A stretch of DNA of 64,000 nt from Onchidella celtica (GCA_963931925.1 OZ007569.1:29646612-29710611), one strand, 5' to 3'; counted from the first letter of the stretch, positions 31,960 to 43,239 are shown. Numbers and translations: made by a program. Notes: generated from the letters alone by a model not told the origin.

Positions 31960-33428
31960 TAAATTTATTGGGACACGTGGGATGGGGGCTTAATTAATGT
32001 TGGTAAAATAGTCTAAATAACGTGTCAGAAGAGATGGACAAATATTTCATACAGATATTATGACAATGATTAAATTCAAAAGATAATGCGTTTAACAACA
32101 GCTAAGATAATTACCCTGAAAGAATAGGTTTCTGATTAACGCAATGAAATGACAATAAAATGGATTATAATATGTTACACTAAAACACAGATAAAAAGGT
32201 AATTGTATATCTCACCGACTCTGCACTTAAAGAACGTTTCACACAGGATATATCCACACTCTTCCAATAATTACTCTAACTAAAATGTTACTAATTGCCC
32301 TATATCTTGAATCTGTAAACTTGACGATGATGGTCCTGACCGACGAATGTCCGGTCTCTCGGGAAACTGGACTCCACAAGATAATGTTCTCTTAAATTCA
32401 CTACAGGATACACTCAATTGCAAATGTGTCCTTACTCCACATAAAAAGCACTGTCCACATCCACAAGATGACTACTAGTATGTAACTAATGTCCTGATAA
32501 GGCTCTGGTCACAGTCACAGGATACACAACAGGATCGAAATGTCCTAACAATATGCACAGGATACTTTAAAACAGGTGGTTACTTTATGGTCTTGGCCTC
32601 TAGCCTTCCCGCTGTTCTGCACAATTCACAGAAACGCCGGGTTCAATGCCCTACACGCGGACAGAAGCCTGCCTGGTCACGCTGAGACTTACAGGTCTAA
32701 CACTGCCACAAGAAGCGAGTACAACACTGGAAATTAACGAGTTCCTTAAGAACTTAAGATATGTGCAATATATGCACCGAGTACATGAGCTAACTTTAAC
32801 TTTAAGCTTAGACTCACACGCCGCTCCAACTGCGCTTATTTCATGCTTTGACGAAGCAAGAAATACAGTAATTTACTATGACTAAGTCCTACGCGAACTT
32901 GAAAGTCATAAACGCTCTATACACGAGCTAACTTAACACACCGTATAGGTTATGTTAATATACGTCTGTGTCTTACAATAAGAACGACAGACAGGTACAC
33001 CACTCTACGTGAGCGGGACCTCGCTCCTTACGAGCTAAATTTTATTACAGGCCTTAGTAGACACTGTAAATACACGCCTGAGTTCTACAGGCAGGTACAC
33101 TGCTTCGCACGAGCAGGACCTCGCAGTGAGTCTATCGCAAGCGGACTGACTACTCCAGATTTGCTCTGGAATATATACAGAAACTCAAAATTACAGAAAA
33201 TTACAGAGGGGAAAACTGGGAGGTTCTAGCTAGCTCGAATTCGTGAGCCATAAAAACGTGCACAAAGATTCTACGGTGGCCAAACTCGGCCGCTGGGGTA
33301 TTAGGTGGACGGGTCAGAGATAATTGCTCTACCGGCAGGTAGCCTGAGACATAACTTCGAACAATAGATCAGGAAGGTGGACCGATCGAACGGGCAAGTG
33401 GACGGTCATTACGCGGCATTTCGTTACA
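31960..33428 (-). mobile_element. possible LTR of a retrotransposon
   Basis: Read on the minus strand, it starts TGTAACGAAATGCCGCGTAA at 33428, an LTR-like TG start. A TATATA-containing segment lies about 250 nt further on (near 33180-33170), then GTAATAAAATTT (33052-33041), and another AATAAA near 31970. Two related segments (CAGGTACAC...GCGGGACCTCGCT at 32990 and CAGGTACAC...AGCAGGACCTCGCA at 33090) lie about 99 bp apart, and ACAGGATA motifs recur at 32220-32570. There is no second LTR, primer-binding site or gag/pol, so this could be a solo LTR or another repeat. The ATG-started 79-codon + frame at 32646 has no recognisable motif. Confidence 0.3.
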
Positions 33429-33470
33429 CCCAGATTCCAAATTCAACACCCCAATCTCAACCCCGTTTAA

Positions 33471-33684
33471 CCCCTTGAACGCCAACAGCATAATAAATAC
33501 TGACATGAATAATCATTTGTTTGTCAGCTGTGAATTTGTCTAAAATAATTACGAATTGTTAGACTTTATGATAAATTTTGCCAGTAAAAGTTCCGAGTAA
33601 TCTTTGGGAATAACCGCATAACCAAATTCAAAACTAAACAAAGACTACAAAAAGCATGGCAGTACTGGTATGGCATTGAAAGGG
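33471..33684. mobile_element. piggyBac-like MITE, about 214 bp
   Basis: TTAA (33467-33470) precedes CCCCTTGAACGCCA. The right end TGGCATTGAAAGGG is followed by TTGA (33685-33688), a one-base change from TTAA. TTAA targets with CCC-starting TIRs are the piggyBac hallmark. The TIR resembles that at 50866-51090. No coding capacity. Confidence 0.6.
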
Positions 33685-34000
33685 TTGAGATACACTGCCT
33701 TCTAATTAATATCTTCCAGGGTAATGAAAAGAAAGACAGAAGAATAACATTGGGGTCAGGATGCCCCACCATCATAAAGCAGGAGCCATAAGGACCACTC
33801 TGCTATGCCTTCAAACTTTCAATATTTTCTTTCAACGATCGTTGTTTCTGTTTCAAATGCCCAGAAAATTGTGGAGTAATGACCTCCTTGAAAACGCCAA
33901 TTCTGAGCCTAATCTCGAACCACTTATCACAATAATATGATTCTGTTGAAGAGCACTACAGTCGAGCTAAGACAAATGCAATATGATTTCTTTTAATGAG
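33685..34000. other. no recognisable feature
   Basis: Includes a small palindrome AACGATCGTT at about 33835. Nothing else noticed. Confidence 0.45.
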
Positions 34001-34302
34001 ATAGAGAGAGAGGGGGGGGGGAAGAGAAAGAGAAGGTGGATGCAAAAGAGGAAAGAGAAAGGAAGAAAGGTTGGAGAAAAAGAATGGGAGGATATACGAT
34101 AGAGAGAGAAAAAGAGATCGGAATGAGAGAGAAAAAGAGAGGGGGGGAAAAAAAGCGAGGCGGAGAGAAATAGGAGAGACGGGAAGGGGGGGGGGGTGGG
34201 GAGAGAAAAAGAGGGAGAGAGATACAGAGGGAAAGATAAAGGGAGAAAAGGAGAGAGAGAGTGAAGAAAAGAAGAAAAAGAAAAAAAACCGAGAGGAGTG
34301 AG
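34000..34302. repeat. GA/GAAA-rich purine tract with G runs
   Basis: About 300 bp of near-pure purine on the + strand with G-run interruptions at 34010, 34143 and 34190. Confidence 0.9.
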
Positions 34303-34699
34303 AGACAGACCTGTAGATCACAGTAAGGCCTGGCATAAAGATTGTTGCATTTAAACTGAATACTGAGCTTTGTTCATTGCATGTAATTCACCTTCACTTC
34401 AACAGTTCTACCAGTCACTGGCCCAATTCTCAACACCCAGAGGCCGCTGAAATCCCAGACACCTCACTGAAAGCGAAACTCGTTCCTGGGTAATTATTTA
34501 ACAACGTACCTGACTTGGTACCTGCTCCACTCGCGTAGATAAACAAACCCACTAACTTTCGCTTTATCCGGGACCAGCTTTAGTACAACACCACATGATG
34601 CTTGTATGTCCATTTAGACTTTTCAAGGTCTAAAACTCAAAAAGCGTGATCATAATCATTTCGAAGAATTTCTTTCCCCGGCATCTATTATTTATTTCC

Positions 34700-35085
34700 T
34701 TCATCCCCAATTCAAACCCAACAGATATGCTACATACATTTCACAAGGAGACAAACCGCACAGAAATTATAGTCTTACGTCTTTCAAAGCAAAGCCTCTC
34801 TAATGGCCGGAGGTGTTTGATTACTCTCTGTAAAACAGAAAGCATTTTTTATCAAATGCATTTTTTAAAAGAAAGTAGGTCTTTTCACTTCATAAAACCT
34901 ATCCATGCATGCTGTTGCACAAGACAGTGGATATCCTGTTGTTGTTTTTTTACATTTGCCCCCCCCCCCCCAATTCGTGCCCTATTCATGTTTTCGCCCC
35001 TGTGTTGTCTTTCTCTTCGTTTTCGTCGCCCTGGAAATCAAAATTGTCCCCCCCCCCCCCACCCTCGCGGCGTTTCTTCGAAGAT
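34700..35085 (+). repeat. diverged copy of the hAT-like repeat at 42470-42812
   Basis: Colinear blocks: ACACAGAAATTAT-like, TTTATCAAATGCA, CTTCATAAAACCTATCCATG/TGCTGTTG, a poly-C run, ATTCATGTTTTCG, TCTTCGTTTTCG, AAATCAAAATTGTCC and a second poly-C run, each with a counterpart at 42500-42780. It lacks the clear TIR seen at 42812. Confidence 0.6.
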
Positions 35086-36160
35086 TCGTTACCGTCAGAG
35101 GACAGAATCCTCTACTCAAATTGACAGTAAATAACCATGTATTTCAGCCCCATACCATTCAGACTATACGGTCAATGACGATTTTGTCCTCACTCCCTCC
35201 CCTCCTTCCCGCCTCCGATACGATCGGCTCAGTAAAAGCTTTGCTAGTGAGTGGACGAGACTGGTATGTGCCGGCCTAGTGTACATGGGAATTCCTGGGG
35301 AAAAGTCTTGAGAAAATGATGACAGAATAATGTGTAACGGACTCCAACGGCTCTGAAAAGGAGCTCAGTACTAAGGTTTCTGATGTCTCATTGTGGGTTC
35401 CGTTTTTTCCTCGTTTTCCCTGTTGCTATGGTATCGCCAATGCCTCTATCCTTCCTTTTCGTGCTGCTTCCTTATAAATAAAGACTCTTAGTCCTCTCCC
35501 CCACCCCCCCCCCTCTCTCCAGGTTTGAGGATTTTGTTTTAGAAGGATCACAGCTCCTAGCATTTTCATGTCGCCTTTCTTGCTATTTGTTTTTTATTTT
35601 GTTTGTTCGGTTTTTCTTGTAGGCCCAATCTTACCCTTTTCTGTCATGTCTTCCCCTCCCTCTCTCTTCTTCTTCTCCAGCATCTTTTTGTTTTTGCCCT
35701 CTTCTACAGTTTTCTTCTTCTTCTCCCCCCCCCCCCCCACCATTTGTCTGTCTATCTATTCTGTCCGAGACCGGCACTCTTATTTCTTTCCTCCATTCAC
35801 ACACTCAGACGCACCGAGAGATTTTGGCATTCACGCCAGTACCCGCAGACATAACATAAACGCCATAATGAGAAACAGAGGGAAGAGAATGCCCCATGCC
35901 AAAAAAAAACTAAGAGCTAAAAAATAATAACAATAATAATATTAAAACAAAGAAAAAAAAACTATGGCGGTGACGAGAATAGAAATAAATCAAAAGTGCA
36001 GTTTAAAAATAGACAAGAATGTCTGAGAGGTTCAGTCTGAATCCGTTGCGTCAATTTTTGGGAAAGAAACCTTGCTTTCCATGGCAAAGATATTCAATTG
36101 TTAACAAGGTTCAGAAATGTATTGTGCAGTTCGATCACTTGAATACTCACACTGTCCAAA
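35086..36160. other. no gene seen; T/C-rich tract
   Basis: 35500-35760 is pyrimidine-rich with poly-C runs. Reading frames over it are low complexity. Confidence 0.45.
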
Positions 36161-36166
36161 GAAAGA

Positions 36167-36307
36167 TGAGCTTGAGTTTGCAGGATGCACGTCGTCGACA
36201 TGATAACAACAGCCATATTTGTGCTAGGAAGCAGCAAGACGACGAACTGCTCTAGCAGAATGACAGGACAGAAGGAGACGACAGAAACGCCCGCCAACCA
36301 CCCGCGA
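36167..36307 (+). repeat. R140 dispersed repeat, first of a head-to-tail pair
   Basis: Head GAGCTTGAGTTTG, CACGTCGTCGACATGATAAC, GTGCTAGGAAG, AGAATGACAGGACAGAAGGA and end CGCCCGCCAACCACCCGC. Confidence 0.85.
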
Positions 36308-36320
36308 TAAAATGATCAGA

Positions 36321-36450
36321 GGTTTGAGTTTGAAGAAAGAGCGTCGACCTGATGCCCTAAGAAGAAGTAAGACGATAGACAGAAGAAAGCAGAATGACAG
36401 GAGTTAGGACACAAGGAGATTCTACCAGAAGCGCCCACCAACCACCCGCT
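36321..36450 (+). repeat. R140 dispersed repeat, second of the pair
   Basis: Starts only about 14 bp after the previous copy, same strand: GGTTTGAGTTTGAAGAAAG, GAAGTAAGACGATAGACAGA and end AGAAGCGCCCACCAACCACC. It has lost about 20 bp around the CGATAACGG block. Confidence 0.85.
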
Positions 36451-36761
36451 TAGAGTAGCATAAAAGTGACCACTTCACAACAATCGAGTTGGTTCATACA
36501 TAAGTTTCTCAAGCAGGTTTGCAGACAATTAGATGCTCCTTTAAAAGTTACAGAGCTAAAATCAAACAGTACCGTACATAAACCTCGTAAGTTATCATAA
36601 CTGAAGACAGAAGACCGTCTCCCCGCGCGCATTTTACAGCAAAGACAAAATGTGGCAAGAGGGAAAAGTATTAGGTAGCAAAGCCTCGCGTAGGAAATAA
36701 TACAGAAAGGATACACTAAAACGCAAAGGGAAAGGATAAAATGCGTTTCTGTATTTTTTCT

Positions 36762-36860
36762 TAAGCCGGGCTTTGCTAGATACAACTTTTTCTTTCTACC
36801 ACATTTCGTCTTGGCTTCAAGCCTTGCTGTAACCCCACATATTATTTTCTGTGAGTTTTT
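36762..36860 (+). repeat. half-copy of the foldback element (right arm)
   Basis: GGGCTTTGCTAGATACAACT, TTTTCTTTCTACC and CCTTGCTGTAACCCCACA match, with divergence, the loop, right arm and right flank seen at 37840-37884 and 13817-13900. Confidence 0.55.
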
Positions 36861-37011
36861 TTTTCTTTTAATAACATCATTATTTTGTCAGTATCACAGC
36901 GCACACTGCCGTGCAACCACAAATCATCGCCCGGTCGTATGTATCATGATTTCGGCATCGTGCAGTTTTTATACGAGTGTAGGCCTTCCCGTCAGACGTG
37001 TTTCAAGACTT

Positions 37012-37084
37012 TCAAAAAAAAAAAAAAACCACCCCCCTCCCCACACACACACGCACACGCACACGCACACGTACACCACACACA
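37012..37084. repeat. A run, C run and (CA)n
   Basis: A14, then C-rich, then CA/CG dinucleotides. Confidence 0.85.
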
Positions 37085-37532
37085 AGAGGTATATCTTCAG
37101 AAGTTACTGTCACCGCGCTGTCTGGTTAAATCCCACAAAACAAACACTCCTGACGTGTGAGAGACACTTTTCCAGAAGCAAAACAAAAGTGCTACTTACA
37201 TTCACAGGGTTGTTTACAGTAGGGCATTTTTTTTTTCTTATTTTGGTTAACTTCACTTGAGAAGTATCCGAAAGGATGAAAAAAAAGGAAGATGTGGGTG
37301 GATGAGATTTTAACTAGACAACCCTCTGACTTATTGGATCACTCTTTGAGAGGAATGAACACGTTGCATAAAGTTTATTACATTGGTAAAATTCTCAAAA
37401 GTTGTTTTGCAAAAGATTTTCCCAAAAGCAAGCAAGAATGGCAGCGTCTGCGTACACATTTTTTTTTTCAAGGGCACGAATAGGCGGGATGAATGGTTGA
37501 TTGCAATGGATGATTCCATAAAAATGTTTGGT

Positions 37533-37712
37533 GTGCTAATAGCGCACTCAGTCAAGTCTTGTCCTGTGTCGGTTTTGACTGGGACTTTTTTCCTTTGAAT
37601 CAAGTATCGAGACAGATTTGTTTCAGTTTCATTATTGGTGGGCGAGGCCTCGTTTAACTCGACAGTCCATATCTCACACAAAACTGACTTGACTCACTGC
37701 ACCACTAGTCTC
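37533..37712. mobile_element. family B TIR element, about 180 bp, both ends
   Basis: Left end GTGCTAATAGCGCACTCAGTC and right end TTGACTCACTGCACCACTAG are imperfect inverted repeats that correspond to the ends at 58824 and 59333. Between them are the family B blocks AGACAGATTTGTTTC, TCGTTTAACTCGACAGTCCA and ATCTCACACAAAAC. No coding capacity. Confidence 0.65.
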
Positions 37713-37754
37713 AATGAGCAAAAAAAAAAAAACGTCCACAATGATTTGATGAAA

Positions 37755-37884
37755 CATCACAAAAACCACAGAAAAACTGTGGGGTCGCAGCAGGGCTATA
37801 AGAAAAGTCAAAATTGGGCAAAAAGAAAAAGTTGTATCAGGGCTTCGCTATATACAACCTTTTCTTTTTGTCCAATTTTGACTT
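37755..37884. mobile_element. foldback (hairpin) element
   Basis: Arms 37804-37836 (GTCAAAATTGGGCAAAAAGA...) and 37852-37884 are near-perfect inverted repeats around a 15-nt loop. Left of the arm lie CAGCAGGGCTATA, GTGGGGTCG and the small hairpin CCACAGAAAAACTGTGG (37766-37782), also present beside the arm at 13853-13893. This is the complete, uninterrupted form of the element found split at 7989/13817. Confidence 0.75.
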
Positions 37885-38956
37885 TGCGTCCACAATATGG
37901 TATTTGCTTCGAGTATCATATTACATAACCACACCGGAATTTCTCATAAAAGCGTTCGACGTCAAAATAATATCCTGAAAAAAAAAAATCATAACTTGCT
38001 CATTTCGTTTCCAGAGTTCGTGTAATAAAATTGCCCAAATTATGGTGAAATAATCCTATTAATCTCACCTTCACAACGACCTGTAGTCTCGTTTAGCCTT
38101 TCCGAATCACAAACGTAACAATACCAAAATGACACAGATCTCCCCAAAAACATTTGGCAGTTCGTATAAAAGTTAACCTTATCAATGGAAAAAGTTGAAA
38201 AAAAAGAATTTTTTAAAATTCATTACTCTATACTGATGGATGGATAAGAGCAATTCGGATAAAACTAACTCTAAGATTTCTTCGTTGGAAACGTTACATA
38301 ATCTATTCTATTAAAGACTGTCCGCGGCACTGCTCCTGGCCAATCAAGGATAGGAGTACAATGTCACGGCTGATCTCAGAGCCACACTGTCCCGCTATTA
38401 AATAAAAATACACCTACACTCTGTTCAGGTCCAAGGCAGATAGTGATCAAACTAATAATAAATATCATATTTGGTGGTGGAATCAGACATTTTAGCACTT
38501 GGCAGTAGCAATGTTACATCGTGAACCATAGTCCATCCGAGCCATTTTGCATGAGCTTGTATTAAATAATACATTTTTCAGGCGCAAAAAACCAACGTGT
38601 ATTGCTCTACAATTAAGATTAATTACATCCTTTCCCCCGACGGCCCAATTCTCCATAGCCCGCCTCCTCTAGTCTTATCTGACGTTTTGAAGACAAACTA
38701 CTGCTGCGGGTGGTGTGTGCTTTTTTCTCTTATTTTCTTATTTTGAATCATCAAGGAGGAGCGACCCAAACGGCTATCAAAACAGATTCAGTTCCGTCGG
38801 AACTTCCAAGTGCGTGTTTATTTTTCTCGCTGACCATTCCTCTTGTTTGTACTTACTAAATTAATGTTAAAAATAGCCATGTTAAAAACACTATTTCATT
38901 CGCCCAGGCCAAAATCGGGAATAGAAGAAAGAGAAGCCAGTGACCAATGTAAAAGA
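37885..38956. other. no recognisable feature
   Basis: AT-leaning unique-looking sequence. No frame, TIR or repeat match was noticed. Confidence 0.45.
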
Positions 38957-39135
38957 TGAACCAGACCAAGCTTTTTGTTGGCCCCAAACTGGTGGCTCGC
39001 CGCCTAATTATTATGCATCACACTAAAACACTACTTACTGCCCATACCACCGCGGTGAGCAGTGCTTTAGTGCGATGCATAATAATTAGGTGGTGAGCCA
39101 CCAGTCTGGGCCTATGCCAGCCTTGGTCTGGTTCA
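38957..39135. mobile_element. long imperfect hairpin (foldback/MITE), about 180 bp
   Basis: Left arm TGAACCAGACCAAG...GGCCC..AACTGGTGGCTCGCC, then CTAATTATTATGCATC. Right arm GATGCATAATAATTAG, then GTGAGCCACCAGTCTGGGCC and CTTGGTCTGGTTCA. About 75-bp arms pair around a short centre. No reading frame; the family is unrecognised. Confidence 0.75.
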
Positions 39136-40034
39136 CCCCTTATCAAACTGCACTAACGGTACCGTTGAAAGCTTCTGGCATGGCACATCCGTTTATCGCA
39201 GCGCCGGATAATCTCAATTGTTCTGATGACAGCGGGCACTTACCGCTACATGGACTCTTTCGGTTGCTTTAAAAGTTCTCTCTTTGATAAGCTGGCTGGA
39301 ATTGTATCTCTCGAAGGTTTAAAGAAGAAGAAGGGGAAAAAAGTCTATTCTACGATAGCAGTATCGAGACATATTTTCAAAACCCCGGCAACAAAGGCTA
39401 TCTTGGGGCATTTCAGCGCAGTAGCTTTCCTCTCTACCGTGTGAATCATTGCTAGGCAAGGTCTGTATTTTGGCCCACATGTATGCTTCTGAAAAGTATT
39501 ATGCACAACTATTTCGTCTGTTAAATCATTCTACTACAGGGCCATGCTTGAGACTGGACATGATAGACCCCGTAATCCCATCAAACTTAAAACTGATCAT
39601 GATGGGTCATGCGACATCCCCCCCCCACACACACACACACACACACAGACCACTGGAACTTTCTACGGCTGTCTTAGATGGTGTGTCCCAAGGCCTCATT
39701 CGCCAATATAAAGGTCACTGTAGCTCATCCTCCTCGTGGAGTCTTCCTGTCGCTGGCTACCCAAGCAGCCTTGTCTCAATCCTCCTTCACAGTACCACAG
39801 CCATTCCTGCTCGTATGAGCGAGGCGACGAGCAAAAGCATTCACACCATAATACTTCATGAGCGTACATCAATAGTCACGCCAAAATACAATTCCCCTGG
39901 TCACAAGCCAAGCGGGGAAAGCCAACGAACATGCTAAATGCGAATGGCATGCTCATCATTTCTGTTTCAGCCTGCTGATTCCAGACGATTTTGTTGCGCC
40001 CGAACTTGCAAGACTTGCCAGTGCGCCAATCCAC
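39136..40034. other. no gene seen; short (CA)n
   Basis: C run plus (CA)n at 39617-39648. A 162-codon frame across it (39449-39937) has no recognisable motif and contains the microsatellite. Confidence 0.4.
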
Positions 40035-40103
40035 GTTTAACTCCACAGTCCACGCCTCAAAAATTGAGACAAAACAGGACTTGACCTAGTGCGCCGCTAG
40101 CTA
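40035..40103 (-). repeat. family B fragment (one end)
   Basis: GTTTAACTCCACAGTCCACG, GAGACAAAACAGGACTTGAC and the TIR AGTGCGCCGCTAG. Confidence 0.55.
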
Positions 40104-40147
40104 CCCTAAACCCTGTAAAACCAGTGACTCGTCTCAAAATCTCAAAC

Positions 40148-40788
40148 GGGCACACATTGGTCTCTTGACAAGGTGCTCGCCTCTCAATTCAGGGTTCATA
40201 GCAGACTTTGATGAGAAAATTCACGGTTTTTTAAAGGTTTTTCGAGGTCAACTTTTTCATTTTCAAGGCCACAAAACACCGCGACAAAAACTATGCATGT
40301 CCGTGAATTGCTTATGCCCGTAAAAAACTGTGCGACTACACGGCCGTCTCCGCTTCCGTTAGGCCTAGCGCCTAGGCCCAAATTCTTTTGTTTTTTTTTC
40401 AATTTGATCGCATTTTTTGTTTTTTCAAGGTTATTCAAGGTTGTGCTCAGTTTTCCAGGCTTTTCAAGACCTTGAAAAATAATTTTCGTTTTTGAAGGTT
40501 TTTCCAGGTTTTCAAGGTCCGCTATGAACCCTGTCTCGTGCCGAATGTACCAGGTTTGGGGGAAAATTCCTGTCCCTGATCCTATGGGAGATAGGACAGA
40601 GCACCTAGTCTTCTCGGATAAGGAAGAAAAACTCGGAGGGCCCCTGTGTACTTGGCAGTCGGAAGTTGAGAAGAGCAGGCCTAACAAGGCCGCTGCCCGG
40701 GCACAATTTAAAAAACAAGAAACAACAACAAACAAAAAAACGACCACAAAACATTAACAAGAAATGTGAGGTAAAAGTGCCAAGAGCA
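40148..40788 (+). mobile_element. tRNA-derived SINE, split by a MITE at 40190-40533
   Basis: Head GGGCACACATTGGTCTCTTG and GGTGCTCGCCTCTC (40148-40189), then after the insertion TCTCGTGCCGAATGTACCAG (40534 on), CCTGTCCCTGATCCTATGGG, GAAGAGCAGGCCTAACAAGG and an A/AAC-rich tail, ending GTGAGGTAAAAGTGCCAAG. Removing the insertion restores a sequence colinear with the SINE at 24935-25269. Confidence 0.8.
40190..40533. mobile_element. hAT-like MITE, 344 bp
   Basis: Perfect terminal inverted repeat of 13 bp, CAGGGTTCATAGC (40190) and GCTATGAACCCTG (to 40533), extending imperfectly through RGAC/GTCC. Inner sequence is rich in TTTTCAAGG / CCTTGAAAA motifs in both orientations. The SINE bases on either side (TCTCAATT at 40182-40189; TCTCGTGC at 40534-40541) both correspond to the same SINE position, as expected for an 8-bp target duplication since diverged. 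No transposase. Confidence 0.75.
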
Positions 40789-42032
40789 GCAAACCCCCTA
40801 GAATAAAAACCTAAAACCAAAATGACGTTATATAGAAACCCATGGCGGACATTATTAATGGTTACAGAATGGTGACAAAAATTACACTCAAATTGCTCCA
40901 ATTACTTCAGATTAACAGACGCTGACCTTTGCTGACTTGCCACGGCCTTCCCAGTAACAAATGGAGAATCTCTCGGTGCGAAATAATCAGCCAATTTTTT
41001 CCTGCTTAACAACAGCCAATGACAATAAAATGAACTTGTAAATACGGGGTCTAATCTGAGGAAAGCTTTATCTAAAATGCCAAATAAGGGCAGCAGTGGC
41101 CACTAAAGTGTTCACTTCACGATAACGATGTCAGCTTTGATGTATACAATACCATTATTCCAACCGTTATTTTATCATCCACATACTTTGAAAATTTCAA
41201 ATGATGATCCCTTTTAATCACAGGTCCAGCTTTGATGGGCGTTTCGTTGCTTTAAACTCCGCTGTTTGAAGGGAATAATTTCAAACACCATCGCAAACAA
41301 TGTGCATTTAATTTAACAAATTTATATCAAAGTGTGCAAAATTTAATCCTCTTGTAATAAAAAAAAAAAAGGAAAGAAAGAAAAGTAAGGCTGTTTATTT
41401 ATTATTTACTTATTTATTTTTGTACACATATTTCATATTTCATCGGTTGTGTTCAGTCGCCCAGAGCATGCCATTATCTACAGAAACTCATCACTGAGAT
41501 TATTCCTATTCGTTTCCTCCGCGCCCCCCCCCCCCCTCACAAACGTTTTACTGATTATCTCATGAATAATAGTTATTCCCAGCGCGGCATCCTACGTAAA
41601 AAAGCATTTTGTGGCCGTAGACATTATTGAAAATCCCTGCTGTTTTCAATGACCTCTTTTTTAAAAATTTAATTAGAGCATTCTATGACCACTGCAGGAC
41701 AAAATCAAATTAAATGATATTATTGTAAATTACCTTCTGCATTGATGTGAATCTTACGAAAATGTAAATTATGAATTTTATACCGGGTTTGAAAAGCATG
41801 TGCACGATAGTTTAAGCGTCGCTGACAAGGCAAACAAAGGTCTAGTTGAATCTGAATTAATATTTCACCCACAAACTATCCGTTCTTCATTTTTATTCTC
41901 AGTGTTGACTAAAATGACCTAATTCTCCTTTTTGTTGTCCCTGTGCTGACTTTTTAGAATTATAATCAAAGAAAAAACCATTAATATTACCGTTAAGTCC
42001 TGAGAAACCTACAGAACAAACGTAGTGAGAAA
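40789..42032. other. no gene seen
   Basis: AT-rich with poly-A (41358-41370) and poly-C (41525-41537) runs. No repeat family match was noticed. Confidence 0.45.
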
Positions 42033-42177
42033 GGTTTGCGTCTGAAGAAAGCATGTCGACACGACAACGGCCATACTGCAATTATTTTTTTTTAAGGGCA
42101 GGAATGATAGACAGAATATAGCAGAACGATAGAGCAGAAGAAGAGCATACCAGAAGCGCCGAGCCAGCCACCCGCTA
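42033..42177 (+). repeat. R140 dispersed repeat, first of a second head-to-tail pair
   Basis: CTGAAGAAAGCATGTCGACAC, GACAACGGCCATACTG, a T-run insertion in place of the GTGCTAGG block, GATAGACAGAATATAGCAGA and end CCAGAAGCGCCGAGCCAGCC. Confidence 0.8.
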
Positions 42178-42190
42178 AGAGTGGGGTTTT

Positions 42191-42330
42191 CAGTTTGAGT
42201 TTGGAGAAAGCAGGCCCACACCGATAACTCACACTGTAATAAGAAAAGGCAAGTCAAGACGACAGACAGACAATAGAATAGAAGGATAGGACAGAAGTAG
42301 AGCCAACCAGAAGCACCCACTAACCAAGCC
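42191..42330 (+). repeat. R140 dispersed repeat, second of the pair
   Basis: Begins about 14 bp after the preceding copy: CAGTTTGAGTTTGGAGAAAG, GACGACAGACAGACAATAG, GGATAGGACAGAAGTAGAGC and end AACCAGAAGCACCCACTAAC. Confidence 0.8.
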
Positions 42331-42469
42331 CACGAAGGGGGGAGATTGGCTGCACAATTTGGCCCCTACCAGCTTTTTATTATATAGTTTTCCATCTTTT
42401 TCTGGCAAATTGCCCCCCTTGACACCAAATTTCACTTTCACCCCCCCCCCCCCGATCCCTACTCAAACC

Positions 42470-42812
42470 CATATATTTCAGAAGAAGACAGACTATACAC
42501 AAATTATGATGTTAAGTTACCCAAAGGCTTTATTAATCATTCTTTATCAAATGCCCTGAAAAATACGTCTTTTCTGTTCATAAACCCATCTACGCGTGCT
42601 GTTGTACGAGCCTGTGCTGCCGCCTTGTGTTTGCCCCCAAATAATTGTCCTCCATTCATGACTTTTCGGCCGCCCCACCCCCCCCCCCACCCCCTCTCGG
42701 CCCCTTTCATCGTTTTCACCCTCTCGTCCCCCTTTTCTTCGTTTTCGCCCCCCCCCACCCCCAAATCAAAATCTCTCCCCGGGGGGCATTGTCACCCACG
42801 TTGAGAACCACT
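42470..42812. mobile_element. hAT-like element end
   Basis: The right end reads GTCACCCACGTTGAGAACCA and CTA. Its complement begins (C)TAGTGGTTCTCAACGTGGG, the TIR style of many hAT elements (CAGTGGTTCTCAA...). Internal poly-C-rich blocks are shared with 34700-35085. The left end was not located. Confidence 0.45.
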
Positions 42813-43239
42813 AGTATAGATAATGCCGTCAACCGCAGTTCTCTGTCAAACCGACAGTTTGTAGACTACAATGTGAATCAAAGTGCTAGTTTTCCAAGCC
42901 ACAGACTTGGAACTATGGATTTCTCATCATGGGAGCAACTGGGTGTCCACCCGTACTATTGTGCCCGGCACGGGTGGGACAATGACCAATGGCAAAGTCA
43001 AGTTGACATTGAAAAATCGGGGGAGAGAGAATCAATGAGAAATCGGGACAAGCAAATATCATTAACAAGGACAATGCTACACTGGGCTGGTGGACACAGT
43101 CCTGCCCTAACGTTCTGAGAGATTCACTTCGTAGTGCAATTCACAGGCTGGAGGTCTTCAGTCTTTAAACGGATACGGGAAATAATCATAGACATAATTA
43201 TGATGTTCAGAGGGTTATTAAAACTCATCCATCAAAGAG

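Noticed and set aside
36094..36297. Recurring hydrophobic peptides (e.g. CFLQTQT, FCPVILL) in several minus-strand frames
   Set aside because: They are antisense translations of R140 copies. The frame is not kept between copies (stops and frameshifts), so no conserved peptide is implied.
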